In this document: positions 43,506 to 53,300 of the stretch, piece after piece
Layout of the letters: each line of letters begins with the position of its first letter
How positions within the stretch are numbered: position 1 is the stretch's first letter
Assembly: GCF_017304635.1 (NCBI RefSeq)
Contig: NZ_JAFKMA010000003.1
Coordinates: forward strand, 375,585-439,584
From: Sphingomonas sp.
GTDB taxonomy: Bacteria > Pseudomonadota > Alphaproteobacteria > Sphingomonadales > Sphingomonadaceae
DNA: 64,000 nt
Direction: 5' to 3'
Program-made: the position numbers and the translations under genes
Notes under the pieces: generated by a model
Databases searched by the model: none
What the model saw: the letters and a program-made list of their open reading frames with translations, nothing else
What the model was told of the DNA's origin: nothing

Positions 43506-43555
43506 CAGCGGCGCTCCCAGTCGGTCAGGTCATTGGTGATCGCAGCGTCGCGCAT
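43505..43555 (-). CDS. Possible 16-residue leader peptide coupled to the SGNH gene
   Basis: ATG at 43555, preceded by a strong GGGAGGA five bases upstream, encodes MRDAAITNDLTDWERR and stops at a TGA that overlaps the ATG of the SGNH gene (TGATG). The strong ribosome-binding site belongs to this short frame, while the SGNH start has only GGGAGCG inside it, so re-initiation is likely to govern translation of the hydrolase. No function for the peptide itself is claimed. Confidence 0.45.
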   Translation of the reverse strand: MRDAAITNDLTDWERR

Positions 43556-43653
43556 CGGCGTCCTCCCGCAAGCGAGGGCATGCCGCACCGCGCGGCCCCT
43601 TCGACAAGGGGCGCGCCAATAATTGCTAGATCGGCGTGTAGGAAAGTAGAAAG

Positions 43654-43670
43654 ATAACCTATCCGGTTAT
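43654..43670. terminator. Small hairpin at the end of the hypothetical membrane protein gene
   Basis: ATAACC (43654-43659), loop TATCC, GGTTAT (43665-43670). Read on the minus strand it is followed by CTTTCTACTTTCC. It overlaps the stop codon of the gene at 43659-43982. A weak stem, so a possible but not strong terminator. Confidence 0.35.
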
Positions 43671-43982
43671 CAGTCGAGCCAGCGCCAGATAGATGCCGCC
43701 CCATAGCAGCCCGCTGATCGTCACGATCGTCGCGATTCGCGCCGGCATCGGCAACTTCGCCTCGATCGCGCCACCCGACGATGCGGGCATGCCGGGCGCC
43801 GCTAGGTCGCCCATCCGCAATTGCAATTCCTGGTGCAGCATCCGCGCCGGCGACGCGATCGGCTCGCGCACGGCGGGCTGGTGGGGATCGCCGTGATAGA
43901 CCCACTCCTGGCGCAGTTCGAGCTCGTCCTCGGCCGGGGTCGCCGGCTGGGCGGAATCGTAATGCACGCGCTGCGGTAGCAT
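43659..43982 (-). CDS. Hypothetical single-span membrane protein
   Basis: A 107-residue protein with a hydrophilic N-terminal region (residues 1-75, rich in Gln, Glu and Pro: AEDELELRQEWVYHGDPHQPAVREPI) and one C-terminal hydrophobic segment (ARIATIVTISGLLWGGIYLALARLITG, residues about 80-107). It would be a tail-anchored inner-membrane protein. No known family recognised. Codon use fits neighbouring genes, and it is followed on the minus strand by a weak hairpin. Monocistronic. Confidence 0.6.
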   Translation of the reverse strand: MLPQRVHYDSAQPATPAEDELELRQEWVYHGDPHQPAVREPIASPARMLHQELQLRMGDLAAPGMPASSGGAIEAKLPMPARIATIVTISGLLWGGIYLALARLITG

Positions 43983-44405
43983 CGGCCAGTCTCCGGTCGC
44001 GGCACGTCGCCGCCGTTCCTTCGGTGTTAGCCGTCAAATCGTTAATGAAATCTTGTCGGCAGTGGTCAATGCATGACCTTCAATCTAGATAGGGGCCGCA
44101 CGAAGTCGGCGCCAACCGGCCCAATGGTTCGGCCAATGGCGCGCTACAGGCCATGCATGAAGCGCTCGGCGGACCTGAGGCGAAGCAAGCACCGATCAGC
44201 GACGTCGCATGGCAGGACTGATAGCCTGCAACCTGCTCGTCCCGACAGCATCACGACCTGTAGAGACGCTTTAGCGGACTTTGATACATTCGAAGAGCAC
44301 AGTCTTAATTACGCTACCTAGCCGAAAATTTCGAATTGAAATGGTGACCCGTGCGCCAGTCGTCCGACATAATCATACTCTATATCTTAATTATAGTTCT
44401 ATAAC
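43983..44405. other. Intergenic stretch, AT-rich in its right part
   Basis: About 420 nt without a convincing gene, between the hypothetical membrane gene and the end of the LacI gene. The right half (about 44270-44410) is clearly poorer in G+C than the surrounding sequence (for example TATATCTTAATTATAG). A short open frame on the plus strand (44073-44321) has no Shine-Dalgarno and no recognisable product. Nothing else was found. Confidence 0.5.
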
Positions 44406-45464
44406 CTATTCGGTTTCCCTGATAGCTGTAGTTGAATTCCTGACTTCTACACGGGCAGGTACGACGATCGGTTGGCTACCATCGACCTGTCCGGCCTGGT
44501 CAGCGATAATCAGTTCAACCGCTTTCGCACTCACCTCCGCGATCGGTTGGACGACGGCGGTCAGGGGGGGGTGTGCGAAGCGGACGATCGGCGTGTCGTC
44601 GAAGCTGATGAGCGAGAGGTCGGCAGGCACCTCGATGCCGCGTTCGCGCGCCAGGGCGAGCGTCGCCAGCGTCATCTGATCGTTGCTGGCGATGATCGCG
44701 GTCGGCGGGTCGAGGGCGTCGAGCAAGGCCCGCGCCGCCGCCGTCCCCGACGCATAGCCGAAGTCCCCTTGCGCCAGCAGACCGTCGGTCGCCAGGCCTG
44801 CCGCCGCCATCGCGCCGCGCCAGCCATCGACGCGCCAGCCGCTCAGTTCGAAATCGTCGGGCCCGGCGATGAAGCCGATCCGTCGATGTCCCAGGCCGAC
44901 CAGATGCTCGGTCGCCAGCCGCGCGGCGCGTTCGTCATCCATTGTCAACGCAAAGCCGGGGCCCGGCTTGACCGAACCGATCCGCGCGAAGCTGATCCGA
45001 TGCTCTGCAAGCAAGTCGATGATGAGCGGATTTTCCGAATGCGGCGGGGTCAGGATCACGCCGTCGGGCTGAAGTGCGGCGATCGCGGCGAGCAGTTCGC
45101 GCTCGATATGGTCGCTATGCGTGTCGACCAGTTCGACGATCATGCGATAGCCGTGCCTGGCGCAGGTCAGCATGCCGCCGAGCAACATCTGATCGACCCA
45201 GTCGGTGCCTTCGCGCGATTGCCAGCCGGCGATCGTCCGCTCGCGGTCGTTGAGCGCGAGGATCAGGTAGGAGCGCGAGCCGCCCATCCGCTGCGCTGCG
45301 ATCGACGGCACGTAGCCGAGCTTGGCGATCGACGCCTGCACCCGCTCGATCATTTCCGGGCGGACATTGGGCTCCTTGTTGATGACGCGGCTGACGGTCT
45401 GCAGCGACACGCCCGCGTCCGCCGCGACATGCTTGATCGTGACCGATTGCCGGCGCCGCGCCAT
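44406..45464 (-). CDS. LacI family transcriptional regulator
   Basis: A 352-residue LacI/GalR repressor. Helix-turn-helix: VTIKHVAADAGVSLQTVSRVINKEPNVRPEMIERV (residues 8-42), with hinge IAKLGYVPSIAAQRMGG; the periplasmic-binding-protein-like effector domain follows (DGVILTPPHSEN, GFIAGPDDFELSGWRVDGWRGAM, AIIASNDQMTLATLALARERGIEVPADLSLISFDDTPIVRFAHPPLTAV). It is the last gene of the receptor/halogenase operon; ATG at 45464 shares one base with the halogenase TGA (TGATG). The perfect palindrome at 53512 in the receptor promoter is the probable operator, so it likely autoregulates the operon and also GH3/MFS. Effector sugar unknown. Confidence 0.93.
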   Translation of the reverse strand: MARRRQSVTIKHVAADAGVSLQTVSRVINKEPNVRPEMIERVQASIAKLGYVPSIAAQRMGGSRSYLILALNDRERTIAGWQSREGTDWVDQMLLGGMLTCARHGYRMIVELVDTHSDHIERELLAAIAALQPDGVILTPPHSENPLIIDLLAEHRISFARIGSVKPGPGFALTMDDERAARLATEHLVGLGHRRIGFIAGPDDFELSGWRVDGWRGAMAAAGLATDGLLAQGDFGYASGTAAARALLDALDPPTAIIASNDQMTLATLALARERGIEVPADLSLISFDDTPIVRFAHPPLTAVVQPIAEVSAKAVELIIADQAGQVDGSQPIVVPARVEVRNSTTAIRETE

Positions 45465-46975
45465 CAGCCCTGCGCCGCCGCGACCGGGCGCCGCGCGCCG
45501 CAATAATTGGCGACATAGGCGGCATGGTCGGGCAGGCCGGCGACCGTCCGGCTGACCGTGTCGCGCAGCATCGCCAGCAGCTTCGCCAGTTCGTCGTCGC
45601 GCAGTTTCTCCGCGATCGGATGATGCGATTGCGGCATGATCCCCTGCCCCAGCATCACCTGCACCCAGCTGTTTTCCGCGAACAGTTCCTCGTGACGGCG
45701 GAAGACGCGGCCGGTCTCGCGGAACAGTTCGATCTTCTGCGTCAGGCTGTCGGGGATCGGCATCGCGGCGCAATACCGCCAGAACGCGCTGTCGCGGCGG
45801 TCGGTCGCCTTGTAGTGCAGGATCAGGAAGTCGCGGATCTGCCGCATGTCCTCGTCCTGCTGGTCGTTAAACTCGGCGATATCGCGCGGCGACACGTCGC
45901 CCAGCGGCATCATCCGCAGCAGCCGCAGCACCGCGCGCTGGATCAGATGGATGCTGGTCGATTCGAGCGGTTCCATGAACCCGCCCGACAGCCCGATCGC
46001 GACGCAGTTGCGGTGCCATTGCCGCCGCCGCGCACCGGTCGTGAAGCGGATGACGTTCGGCTTGGTCAGAGCCTCGCCCTCGATATTGCCGAGCAGTCGG
46101 TCGAGCGCCGCATCCTGCGCGAGGTAACGACTGCACCACACCAAGCCGTTGCCGGTGCGATGCTGGAGCGGAATGCGCCATTGCCATCCTGAATCGTGCG
46201 CGATCGCGCGGGTATAGGGGACCGGCGGCCGGACATTCTCGGTCTGGAGCGCGATCGCGGAATCGCACGGCAGCCAGTGCGTCCAGTCGTCGAACCCGGC
46301 GTGGAGCGCGCCCTCGATCAGCAATGCGCGGAAGCCGGTGCAGTCGAGAAACAGGTCGCCCTCGATCCGCGTACCCGCCTCCAGCACCAACGCGGCGATA
46401 TTGCCGCTCTCGCCGTCGAGCTCGACCTGCGCGATCTTGCCTTCGACCCGGCGCGTGCCGTCGCCCTCGGCCATGGTGCGCAGCATCTTCGCGTAGGCCG
46501 TCGAATCGAGCTGATACGCATAATTCATGGCATCGTCGGGCAGGTGGGCGAACTTGCCCTGCAACGCGGCGACCAGTTCGAGGCAGTAATCGTCGTAGGG
46601 CTGGTCGTGGCCCTTGGTCAGGCCATAGAGCCAGAAATGCTGAAATCCCGCCGACCAGTGATCCTTGCCCGTCAGGCCGAACGAGTGGAAATAGCGGTCG
46701 CCGACATTCTTCCAATTGTCGAACAGGATGCCGAGCTTGAACGTCGCGTTGGTCGCCCGCATGAAATCGGCTTCGTTGATGCCGAGCAGCCGGTTGTAGG
46801 TAATCATCGGCGGGATGGTCGACTCCCCAACCCCGATCGTGCCGATGGCGTCGGATTCGACCAGCGTCACTTCAGCGATGCGGCCCATCGTCCGTGCGAT
46901 CGCCGCGGCCGCCATCCAGCCGGCGGTGCCGCCGCCCGCGATCACGATCCGGCGCGGCCGGGCCATCCCACTCAT
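45464..46975 (-). CDS. Flavin-dependent halogenase, tryptophan-halogenase family (copy 2)
   Basis: A 503-residue FADH2-dependent halogenase. FAD motif IAGGGTAGW (residues 12-20); GVGESTIPP; the catalytic Lys is Lys80 in NATFKLGILFDNW; WxWxIP motif present as GWQWRIPLQHR; the active-site Glu in GGFMEPLESTSIHL. These features point to a catalytically competent halogenase. Named for tryptophan, but relatives linked to TonB receptors act on free indoles or unknown substrates, so the substrate is not assigned. Start ATG at 46975 overlaps the cupin stop by 4 nt. It requires a flavin reductase, none of which is in the window. Confidence 0.92.
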   Translation of the reverse strand: MSGMARPRRIVIAGGGTAGWMAAAAIARTMGRIAEVTLVESDAIGTIGVGESTIPPMITYNRLLGINEADFMRATNATFKLGILFDNWKNVGDRYFHSFGLTGKDHWSAGFQHFWLYGLTKGHDQPYDDYCLELVAALQGKFAHLPDDAMNYAYQLDSTAYAKMLRTMAEGDGTRRVEGKIAQVELDGESGNIAALVLEAGTRIEGDLFLDCTGFRALLIEGALHAGFDDWTHWLPCDSAIALQTENVRPPVPYTRAIAHDSGWQWRIPLQHRTGNGLVWCSRYLAQDAALDRLLGNIEGEALTKPNVIRFTTGARRRQWHRNCVAIGLSGGFMEPLESTSIHLIQRAVLRLLRMMPLGDVSPRDIAEFNDQQDEDMRQIRDFLILHYKATDRRDSAFWRYCAAMPIPDSLTQKIELFRETGRVFRRHEELFAENSWVQVMLGQGIMPQSHHPIAEKLRDDELAKLLAMLRDTVSRTVAGLPDHAAYVANYCGARRPVAAAQG

Positions 46976-48006
46976 CGGCTGAGCTGCCGCAGGAGGAAGG
47001 CGCGGATCAGGCCGGCGGTCGTGGCGTCGAGCGGATCGAGGATGCTGCGTCCGCCCTCGGGAATGTGCGCGACCACATCGTCATCGTTGTCGAACACGTA
47101 ATAGTCGAACAGATCGCGCCAATACGCCTTCTGCGCCGACGGCAGGTCGCGCACGGCCATGATCGCGTGGTTGAGCGCATCCTGCGGACTGCCCAGCCAG
47201 CGCGGCGTCTCGCGCCACCAATAGTTCACCAGGACGTTGAACGGCGCCAGCCCCTCGACATGGTGCCACCACATCGACGGGATGTAGAGCGCGTCGCCGG
47301 CATCGAGTTCGGCGACCTGCGCGTGCGCCAGCGCCTCAGCGAAGCGGGGGAAACGATCGGAATCGGGCGCGTGGAAGTCGACCATGCTGACGGCGCGCCC
47401 GGCCGGAGTGTTGTCGATCGGGCCCAGATACAAGTTCCGGAACTGGTCGTGCGGGAACAATGTGAACCGCCGCAGCCCGACCGCGACGCAGGCGAGGTTG
47501 GACGGGATGTCGTTGTGCGCCGCGACCCGGGTCCGCGTGCCGATCCAGATGCTCTCGAGCAGCTGGCGGTCGCCGAGATCGAGCCGGTTCTCTTCGTGCA
47601 GGCCGGCGAAGAAACCCTTCACGTCGATCGAGGCGAGGTAGACGGGCGGCGCGTCGGGCTTGTGCTCGAACTGGTCGATCTGGCCGAAAATGTCGGCCAG
47701 TCCGGCGCGGATGGTGCGAAAGTTCATCGCCATCGCATCGTCGTAGAACAGCCGGCCGCCATCGGTGGTCGGCTGGCCGACCGATGCCGTGAACGGTACG
47801 CCGCGCGCCTTGCTCAGCAGATAGGCCCGTGCATCGCGGGTCGAGCGTTTCCCGGCCTGGACCAGTGGCCAGTCGGCGACCAGCCCGCGCACCACGAACG
47901 GCTCGGTCGCGCTGCGCAGGCGCGCGTCGAGCTCGGCGGCATCGGCCACCGTCACGTCCGGAATGACGGCCAGCGCGCCGAAGATGCCGGGATCCGCCTC
48001 AGCCAT
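46972..48006 (-). CDS. Cupin-like (JmjC/FIH type) Fe(II)/2-oxoglutarate oxygenase-like protein
   Basis: A 344-residue protein of the cupin-8/JmjC group. Fe(II) ligands by pattern: His164 and Asp166 in RVAAHNDIPSN and a distal His in MWWHHVEGLAPFNVLVNYWW (248-249). It therefore has the facial triad (HxD...H). The N-terminal PFVVRGLVADWPLVQAG is the typical start of cupin-8. Known relatives are hydroxylases or lysyl/asparaginyl oxygenases; here the target is unknown. It overlaps SapC by 8 nt at its start and the halogenase by 4 nt at its end. Confidence 0.88.
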   Translation of the reverse strand: MAEADPGIFGALAVIPDVTVADAAELDARLRSATEPFVVRGLVADWPLVQAGKRSTRDARAYLLSKARGVPFTASVGQPTTDGGRLFYDDAMAMNFRTIRAGLADIFGQIDQFEHKPDAPPVYLASIDVKGFFAGLHEENRLDLGDRQLLESIWIGTRTRVAAHNDIPSNLACVAVGLRRFTLFPHDQFRNLYLGPIDNTPAGRAVSMVDFHAPDSDRFPRFAEALAHAQVAELDAGDALYIPSMWWHHVEGLAPFNVLVNYWWRETPRWLGSPQDALNHAIMAVRDLPSAQKAYWRDLFDYYVFDNDDDVVAHIPEGGRSILDPLDATTAGLIRAFLLRQLSR

Positions 48007-48718
48007 GACCGACCCTGGCGTTCTTGCGCGCGATCAGTTCGGGAATGTTGGACAGCGAGGCGAGCGCCATGAACACCGGCAGCAGATAACCCGCTTCGTG
48101 CAATTCGCCGAGTGCGGCCGCATCGAGCCGCTGCAACCGGTCTTCGTCGATCGCATGATACCCGACGAGCCGGTTGGTCGACCGATCGGCCAGCGTGATC
48201 TCGAGCGTCAGCGGTTCGAGCAGGTCGTGGCGGGTCAGCGTGGCGAAGAAGTCGTCCAGCTCCTGCCAGCCGGCGTCGAGTTCGCCGAGCTGCCCGGTGA
48301 TCGCCTCCAGATAGGGCGACGGGCGGCCGAGTTCGTCGAACACGCGGATACCCTCGCCGCCGGTTGCGATGCGCGGGCTGTCCAGGTCGAGATGGACCTG
48401 CTTGTCGCCGCCTTCCCGCGCCGGATGGCCGACCAGGAACGGCTGGATCTGCATCGCGAGCGGACGGTAGCGCGCGTCCCAGCGATCCCCATCGAGAAAC
48501 AGATTCTCCCCCGCCTCGAACCCGAACAGCGCCAGCGGCTGGAAACGATCGCGCTCCGGGGTCAGGCGGAACAGGATCGGATAGTCGTTCTGCACCCGGC
48601 GGAACTCGCTCGGCACGACGATGCACGACATTACCGCGTCGCCTTGTGCGGCACCGTGCGCGGGCGTGATGCGCAGGTCGCGATGATCGTCGGTCGAGAG
48701 AATGGCGTGGTTGGCCAT
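47999..48718 (-). CDS. SapC family protein
   Basis: A 239-residue SapC-like protein (FRRVQNDYPILFRLTPERDRFQPLALFGFEAGENLFLDGDRWDARYRPLAMQIQPFLVG...; VHLDLDSPRIATGGEGIRVFDELGRPSPYL). No signal peptide or membrane segment, so cytoplasmic. The name comes from the Campylobacter fetus SapC, an S-layer related protein, but in sphingomonads and caulobacters the gene is usually found as here, next to halogenase and cupin genes behind a TonB receptor. Function there is not known. ATG at 48718 shares a base with the first halogenase stop (TGATG). Confidence 0.88.
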   Translation of the reverse strand: MANHAILSTDDHRDLRITPAHGAAQGDAVMSCIVVPSEFRRVQNDYPILFRLTPERDRFQPLALFGFEAGENLFLDGDRWDARYRPLAMQIQPFLVGHPAREGGDKQVHLDLDSPRIATGGEGIRVFDELGRPSPYLEAITGQLGELDAGWQELDDFFATLTRHDLLEPLTLEITLADRSTNRLVGYHAIDEDRLQRLDAAALGELHEAGYLLPVFMALASLSNIPELIARKNARVGHG

Positions 48719-50235
48719 CAGCGATGCTGCTCCTTGGGAATCGGTGGCTGCGCGGCGCGGCACGCGTCGAGATAGGCGCGGATCGGCGGCAGCGAAGCGG
48801 CGAGCGCGTGCCCGCGTTGCGCGACCGCGGCGAGCGACGGCGGAGTGCCGACGGCGATCGGCCCGGCGGCGGGGAGCGGCGCGCCCATGCCGTAGAGGAC
48901 ATATTGGTAGCTCGCGGCGGGGAACACTTCGTCGACTATCGGCAGATCGGCGCGGCTCGGCGGACGATGGCGCCACAACGTCAGCAGGTCGGCGAGGCGC
49001 GGCGGCACCGAGGCGGCGGCACGATGGTCGCGCCAATAGGGTTCCTCGCGCCGGCTGAGGACGTAATGCAGCTTCAGGAATTCGACGATCCGGTCCCAGC
49101 GATAGCGGAACAACGTATTGAAGCGGTCCGCAATCAAGCCGATCGTCGCGCGCGTCGGCCAATCGTCGAGTAACGCGTCGAGCGACAGCTCGATCGTGAC
49201 GATCGCCGACGCTTCGAGCGGTTCGAGAAACCCCGCCGACAGGCCGACCGCCAGGCAATTGCCGCGCCAGAACCGCTCGCGATGGCCGGAGCGGAAGGCC
49301 AACCGACGCGCGGCGGGGGCCTCCGCGACCCCGAGGTATCTCGCCAGCGTCGCCGCCGCCTCGTCGTCGCTCATGTGTGCCGAGGAATAGACGCAGCCGA
49401 CGCCACGGCGGGCGGGCAGGCCGATGTTCCAGATCCAGCCCGCTGCGTGCGCGGTCGCATCGGTCTGCGCCGTGATCGCGCTGTCCGGGGCGACCGGCAC
49501 CTGCACCGCCAGCGCGCGGTCGTTGAACAGGACATCGCCGCGATCGACGAACGGGATGTCGCCGACCAGCAGCGCGGCATGGCCGGTGCAATCGAGGAAC
49601 AGGTCGCCCGCGATCGCGCCGTGCGCGCGCGTGCGTACGGCGGCGACATCGCCGCTCGTCACCCGCTCCACCTCCGTCACGTGATCGCGCACATGGCGGA
49701 CGCCGAGCCGCGCGGTCGCATGGTGCCGCAACAGCGCCGCCAGCTTGCCGGAGTCGAGATGATAGCCGTAGTTCAGCGCCCCCGCATAATCGGGCATCGC
49801 CCGCTGGCGTGGCGCGAGCCCGAGGCGCGCGACGCGCGGCTGCGGCGACACCGCATCGGCAAAGGTGCCGCCCTCTGCCTGCCATGCGGCCAGCAGAGCG
49901 CGGCCGTCGCCGTCGACCGGCGGCGTGAAGGGGTGGAAATAGGCATCGTCGGTCTCACCGGTCGCCCAGCCGATAAACCGCGAGCCATGCTTGAACGAGG
50001 CGTCGCAGGCGGCGAGGAACTCCGCCTCGCCGATGCCGATCCGCTCCAGCGTCCCGCGCATCGTCGGCCACGTGCCCTCGCCGACGCCGATCGTCTCGAC
50101 CTCCGGCGATTCCACCAGCGTCACGGTGAGCGGCGGCGTCGCGTCCGGCCGCACCGCGGCGGCGATCCGACACGCCGCGAGCCAGCCGGCGGTGCCGCCG
50201 CCGACGATCACGACGTGAGAGATGGCCGTGTCCAC
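48718..50235 (-). CDS. Flavin-dependent halogenase-like protein, tryptophan-halogenase family (copy 1)
   Basis: A 505-residue FAD-dependent halogenase-like protein. FAD motif [18 protein letters not shown], and the Lys in the catalytic position (Lys82, [12 protein letters not shown]). The WxWxIP motif is altered: [13 protein letters not shown] has Gly in place of Pro, and the acid motif reads [13 protein letters not shown] where copy 2 has LEST. It may bind a different substrate or use a different halide, or not halogenate. First cistron of the halogenase module; starts at GTG 50235, and a hairpin (50306-50337) separates it from the receptor gene. Not a duplicate of copy 2 at the sequence level. 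Confidence 0.88.
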   Translation of the reverse strand: MDTAISHVVIVGGGTAGWLAACRIAAAVRPDATPPLTVTLVESPEVETIGVGEGTWPTMRGTLERIGIGEAEFLAACDASFKHGSRFIGWATGETDDAYFHPFTPPVDGDGRALLAAWQAEGGTFADAVSPQPRVARLGLAPRQRAMPDYAGALNYGYHLDSGKLAALLRHHATARLGVRHVRDHVTEVERVTSGDVAAVRTRAHGAIAGDLFLDCTGHAALLVGDIPFVDRGDVLFNDRALAVQVPVAPDSAITAQTDATAHAAGWIWNIGLPARRGVGCVYSSAHMSDDEAAATLARYLGVAEAPAARRLAFRSGHRERFWRGNCLAVGLSAGFLEPLEASAIVTIELSLDALLDDWPTRATIGLIADRFNTLFRYRWDRIVEFLKLHYVLSRREEPYWRDHRAAASVPPRLADLLTLWRHRPPSRADLPIVDEVFPAASYQYVLYGMGAPLPAAGPIAVGTPPSLAAVAQRGHALAASLPPIRAYLDACRAAQPPIPKEQHR

Positions 50236-50305
50236 GCAGGCTGGTCCTGTCCTACCGCCACCCGACCGGCAGCGCCGTCACTTGTGCCGCCGCCATCGAC
50301 AAAAG

Positions 50306-50337
50306 GCCATCCCCGCGGGGAGGAATGCGGGGATGGC
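50306..50337 (-). terminator. Terminator-like hairpin between the TonB receptor and the first halogenase
   Basis: On the minus strand: GCCATCCCCGC, loop of 10 nt, GCGGGGATGGC, then CTTTTG. A perfect 11-bp stem directly after the receptor stop (50346) with a short T stretch. It probably reduces read-through into the halogenase genes and so sets a higher receptor-to-enzyme ratio, or marks an RNA-processing site. Confidence 0.55.
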
Positions 50338-50345
50338 TAGCCGGT

Positions 50346-53300
50346 TCAGAACGAGAAGCGGGCACCGAGCGAGTAGCGCGCGGCCTGCTTCTGGACGAAG
50401 TTGATGGCCTGGTCGGAGCGCAGATGCCCGCTGCGATCCTCCCCGGTCACGTTGATGCCTTCGAAGAAGACACCGATGTTCTTGGTGATCGCGTAGCTCG
50501 CGCTGACGTCGAGCTGTCCATACGGATCGACGTATTGCGGGTCGGTCGAGCCGCCGGCGAAATAGCCCGCGCGCCAGTTGTACGCCGCGCGCGCCTGGAT
50601 CCCGTTCTTGTCGTAGAACAGGACCGCGTTGGCACTGTTCGAGATGCCGGCGACCGCGAACTGCGCGATCGTATGCGGGATCGTGTTGTTGAACTTCTGG
50701 TTGGTGTTCACGATCGTGTAGTTGAGGATGACGCCGAAGCCGGTGTGCCAGAAATTGTGCTGGATGCCGAATTCGAAGCCGTCGATCGTCGCCGTCTGGT
50801 TGCTGTTGTACGGCGTGCTGATGACGAAATTGACCAGCGGATCACCCGGCCCAGCGAGCAACTGACCCAGCGGCCCGACATATTGCGGGTAGTTGGTCTG
50901 ATAATATTGCTGGATCTGGAAGAACGTGGCGTTCGGGCCCAGCGCGTTCAACGCCGCCTGATACCGCGGTCCGTTCGTCGTCACGCCGTTGACGGTCGTG
51001 GTCGGCGCCGCGACGTTCGGAATGGTCGTGTTGAACTGCGTCTGGCCGATATAGTTCGACACGTGCTTGTTGAAGTAGGCGACCGAGAGGAAGCTCTCGT
51101 TGCCGTAATACCATTCGGCCGACAGATCGATGTTCTTCGACTTGTACGGCACGAGACCCGGATTGCCGACCGACCCGCCGCCGCCGCCGATGCGGAACAG
51201 CGTACTCAGGTTGCGGCCACCTTGCAGGCTGCCGTAATCGGCCCGCGTGATCGTGTGGCTGTACGACGCGCGCAGCTTCACGCCGTTGAGCGGCTCGATA
51301 TCGAAATCGACCGCGGGCAGCCAGTTGTCGTAATTGCCCTTGAACGACGTGAAGCCCGAACCAGAGAACAGCACGTTGAACTCGTTCTGCGAGTTCTGCT
51401 GCCCGCCGACCGGTGTCGGCACCAGCGCGCTCGCATTCACTTGGGTGTTCTCGTAGCGGATGCCCGCGATCAGGTGCCCCGGTCGCGAGAACAGTTCGAA
51501 CTTGCCGTTGAACTGGAAATAGGGCGCCAGCGTGCGCTCGTGAATGCGCGAGTCCGTGGTGTAGGGCAGCAGGCAGGTGAGCGTGCCGCCGCAAGTCTTG
51601 TAGGCAGCGTCGGTCAGCTTCAGCGCGGTCGGCAGGTCGAAGGTGTAGAACTGGCTGACGATGTTCGAGTTGTTGGCGCCGCTGATCCCGGAGAATTTGT
51701 CGGGAATGCTGACGAGGTGGAAGATGCTGTCGGGCAGGAGCGCGGCCGCCGCGGCGCGCTGCGCGATGGAGCTGCCGCCGGCGCCGCCCCAAGTGTCGTT
51801 CTGCAGGACGCTATAGGCCGAGCGGACCTGATTGTCGGTATATTCGAAGCCCCAGTCCAGGCTGTCCATGAAGCCGTGGCCGTTGTCGTAATGCCCCTTC
51901 AGCGAGATCTGGTTGATCCGGTCCTTGAAGTACGAATTGCGGAAGGCGTTGCCGGTGGGCACGATTAGCGACGCGTTGAGCGGATCGATCCCGGGATACA
52001 TGTTGAACGAGATGACCGGCAGCTTGTTCTGGAAATTGATCGTCTGGCTCTGCACGCCGAAGATGGCGGTGCCGAACGAGTTGCTGTTGCCGTACGGGCT
52101 GTCGGGCTTCGACTCCGCGGTCGAGTGATGCGCGTCCAGCGTGATGGTGACGCCGCCCGGTCCCTTCCACACCAGGTTGCCGCCGAGCGACTTGTTCTCG
52201 CTGCGATAGGCGGTTTCCGACGCGGAATAGGCGAGATCCTTGTACGCCGAGTTGACGTTCTCCGCATTCTGCGCCGCGGTCAGGGTCGGATCGTAGGCGG
52301 GCAGGCCGAAGCGTTCGGTGTAGAAGTTCGCGCCCGCGACCGGCCCGTTGGTCCACGAACTCGACGTGTCGCCATGATTGTACCAGATGCCGACGCTGTC
52401 GTCGCGGATGTGCACCGTCTCGCGCGAATAGGTGTAGTCGATCGTGCCGGTCAGATTGTCGGTCGGGCGGAATTGCAGCACCGCCTGGCCGTTGATGCGT
52501 TCACGCCGGCCATCGACAATGTCGTAGCCGCCGTTCTGCGGCACCTGATAGACGTCGTTCGGCCCGGGACGGTTCTGGATATTGGCGTAGCGCGAGTCGC
52601 CGGGCATCGCGAGCGAGCCCCAATTGTTTTCGGACCCGAGATACCCCTCGCGGAACCCGATATTGGCGGCGTTCTGGCTGAACCGGCGCAACTGGTAGCT
52701 GCCGTCGATCAGGATGCCGATCCGGTCGTCGGCGAAGGTGTCGGAAATGATCCCCGACACTTCCGGCGTGACGTCGACATGGTTGTTCTGCGACGTGTCG
52801 TAATCGCCCCGCGCGCTGATCGACCCGCGCAGGCCCATCTTGTCGAACGGCCGGGGCGTACGGATGTTGATGGTCGAGCCGATGCCGCCGGTCGGGATCG
52901 TCGCGCGACCCGATTTGTACACTTCCAGCGCGGCGACGCCTTCCGACGCCAGGTTGGAGAAGTCGAACGACCGCGAGACGGGCGCGCTGTTGCCGTCGCC
53001 GATGATCGACGTCGGCATCTGGCGGCCGTTCAAGAGGACGAGATTGTATTCGGGCCCGAAGCCGCGAACGGTGACGAACTGGCCCTCGCCGTTGGAGCGG
53101 TCGATCGACACGCCGGTGATGCGCTGGAGCGACTCGGCGAGGTTGGTGTCGGGAAACTTGCCGATCTCCTCTGCGGAGATCGCATCGACGACGCCCTGCG
53201 CATCGCGCTTGAGCTCGAGCGACTTGCGAAGGCTGGCGCGGATGCCGGTGACGACGATGTCGGCGTTCGCGTCGCCGCCTGCCTGGCTCTGGTCGGGCGT

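Noticed and set aside
44073-44321. 82-codon open frame in the intergenic stretch
   Set aside because: No ribosome-binding site, no recognisable sequence, composition unlike neighbouring genes.
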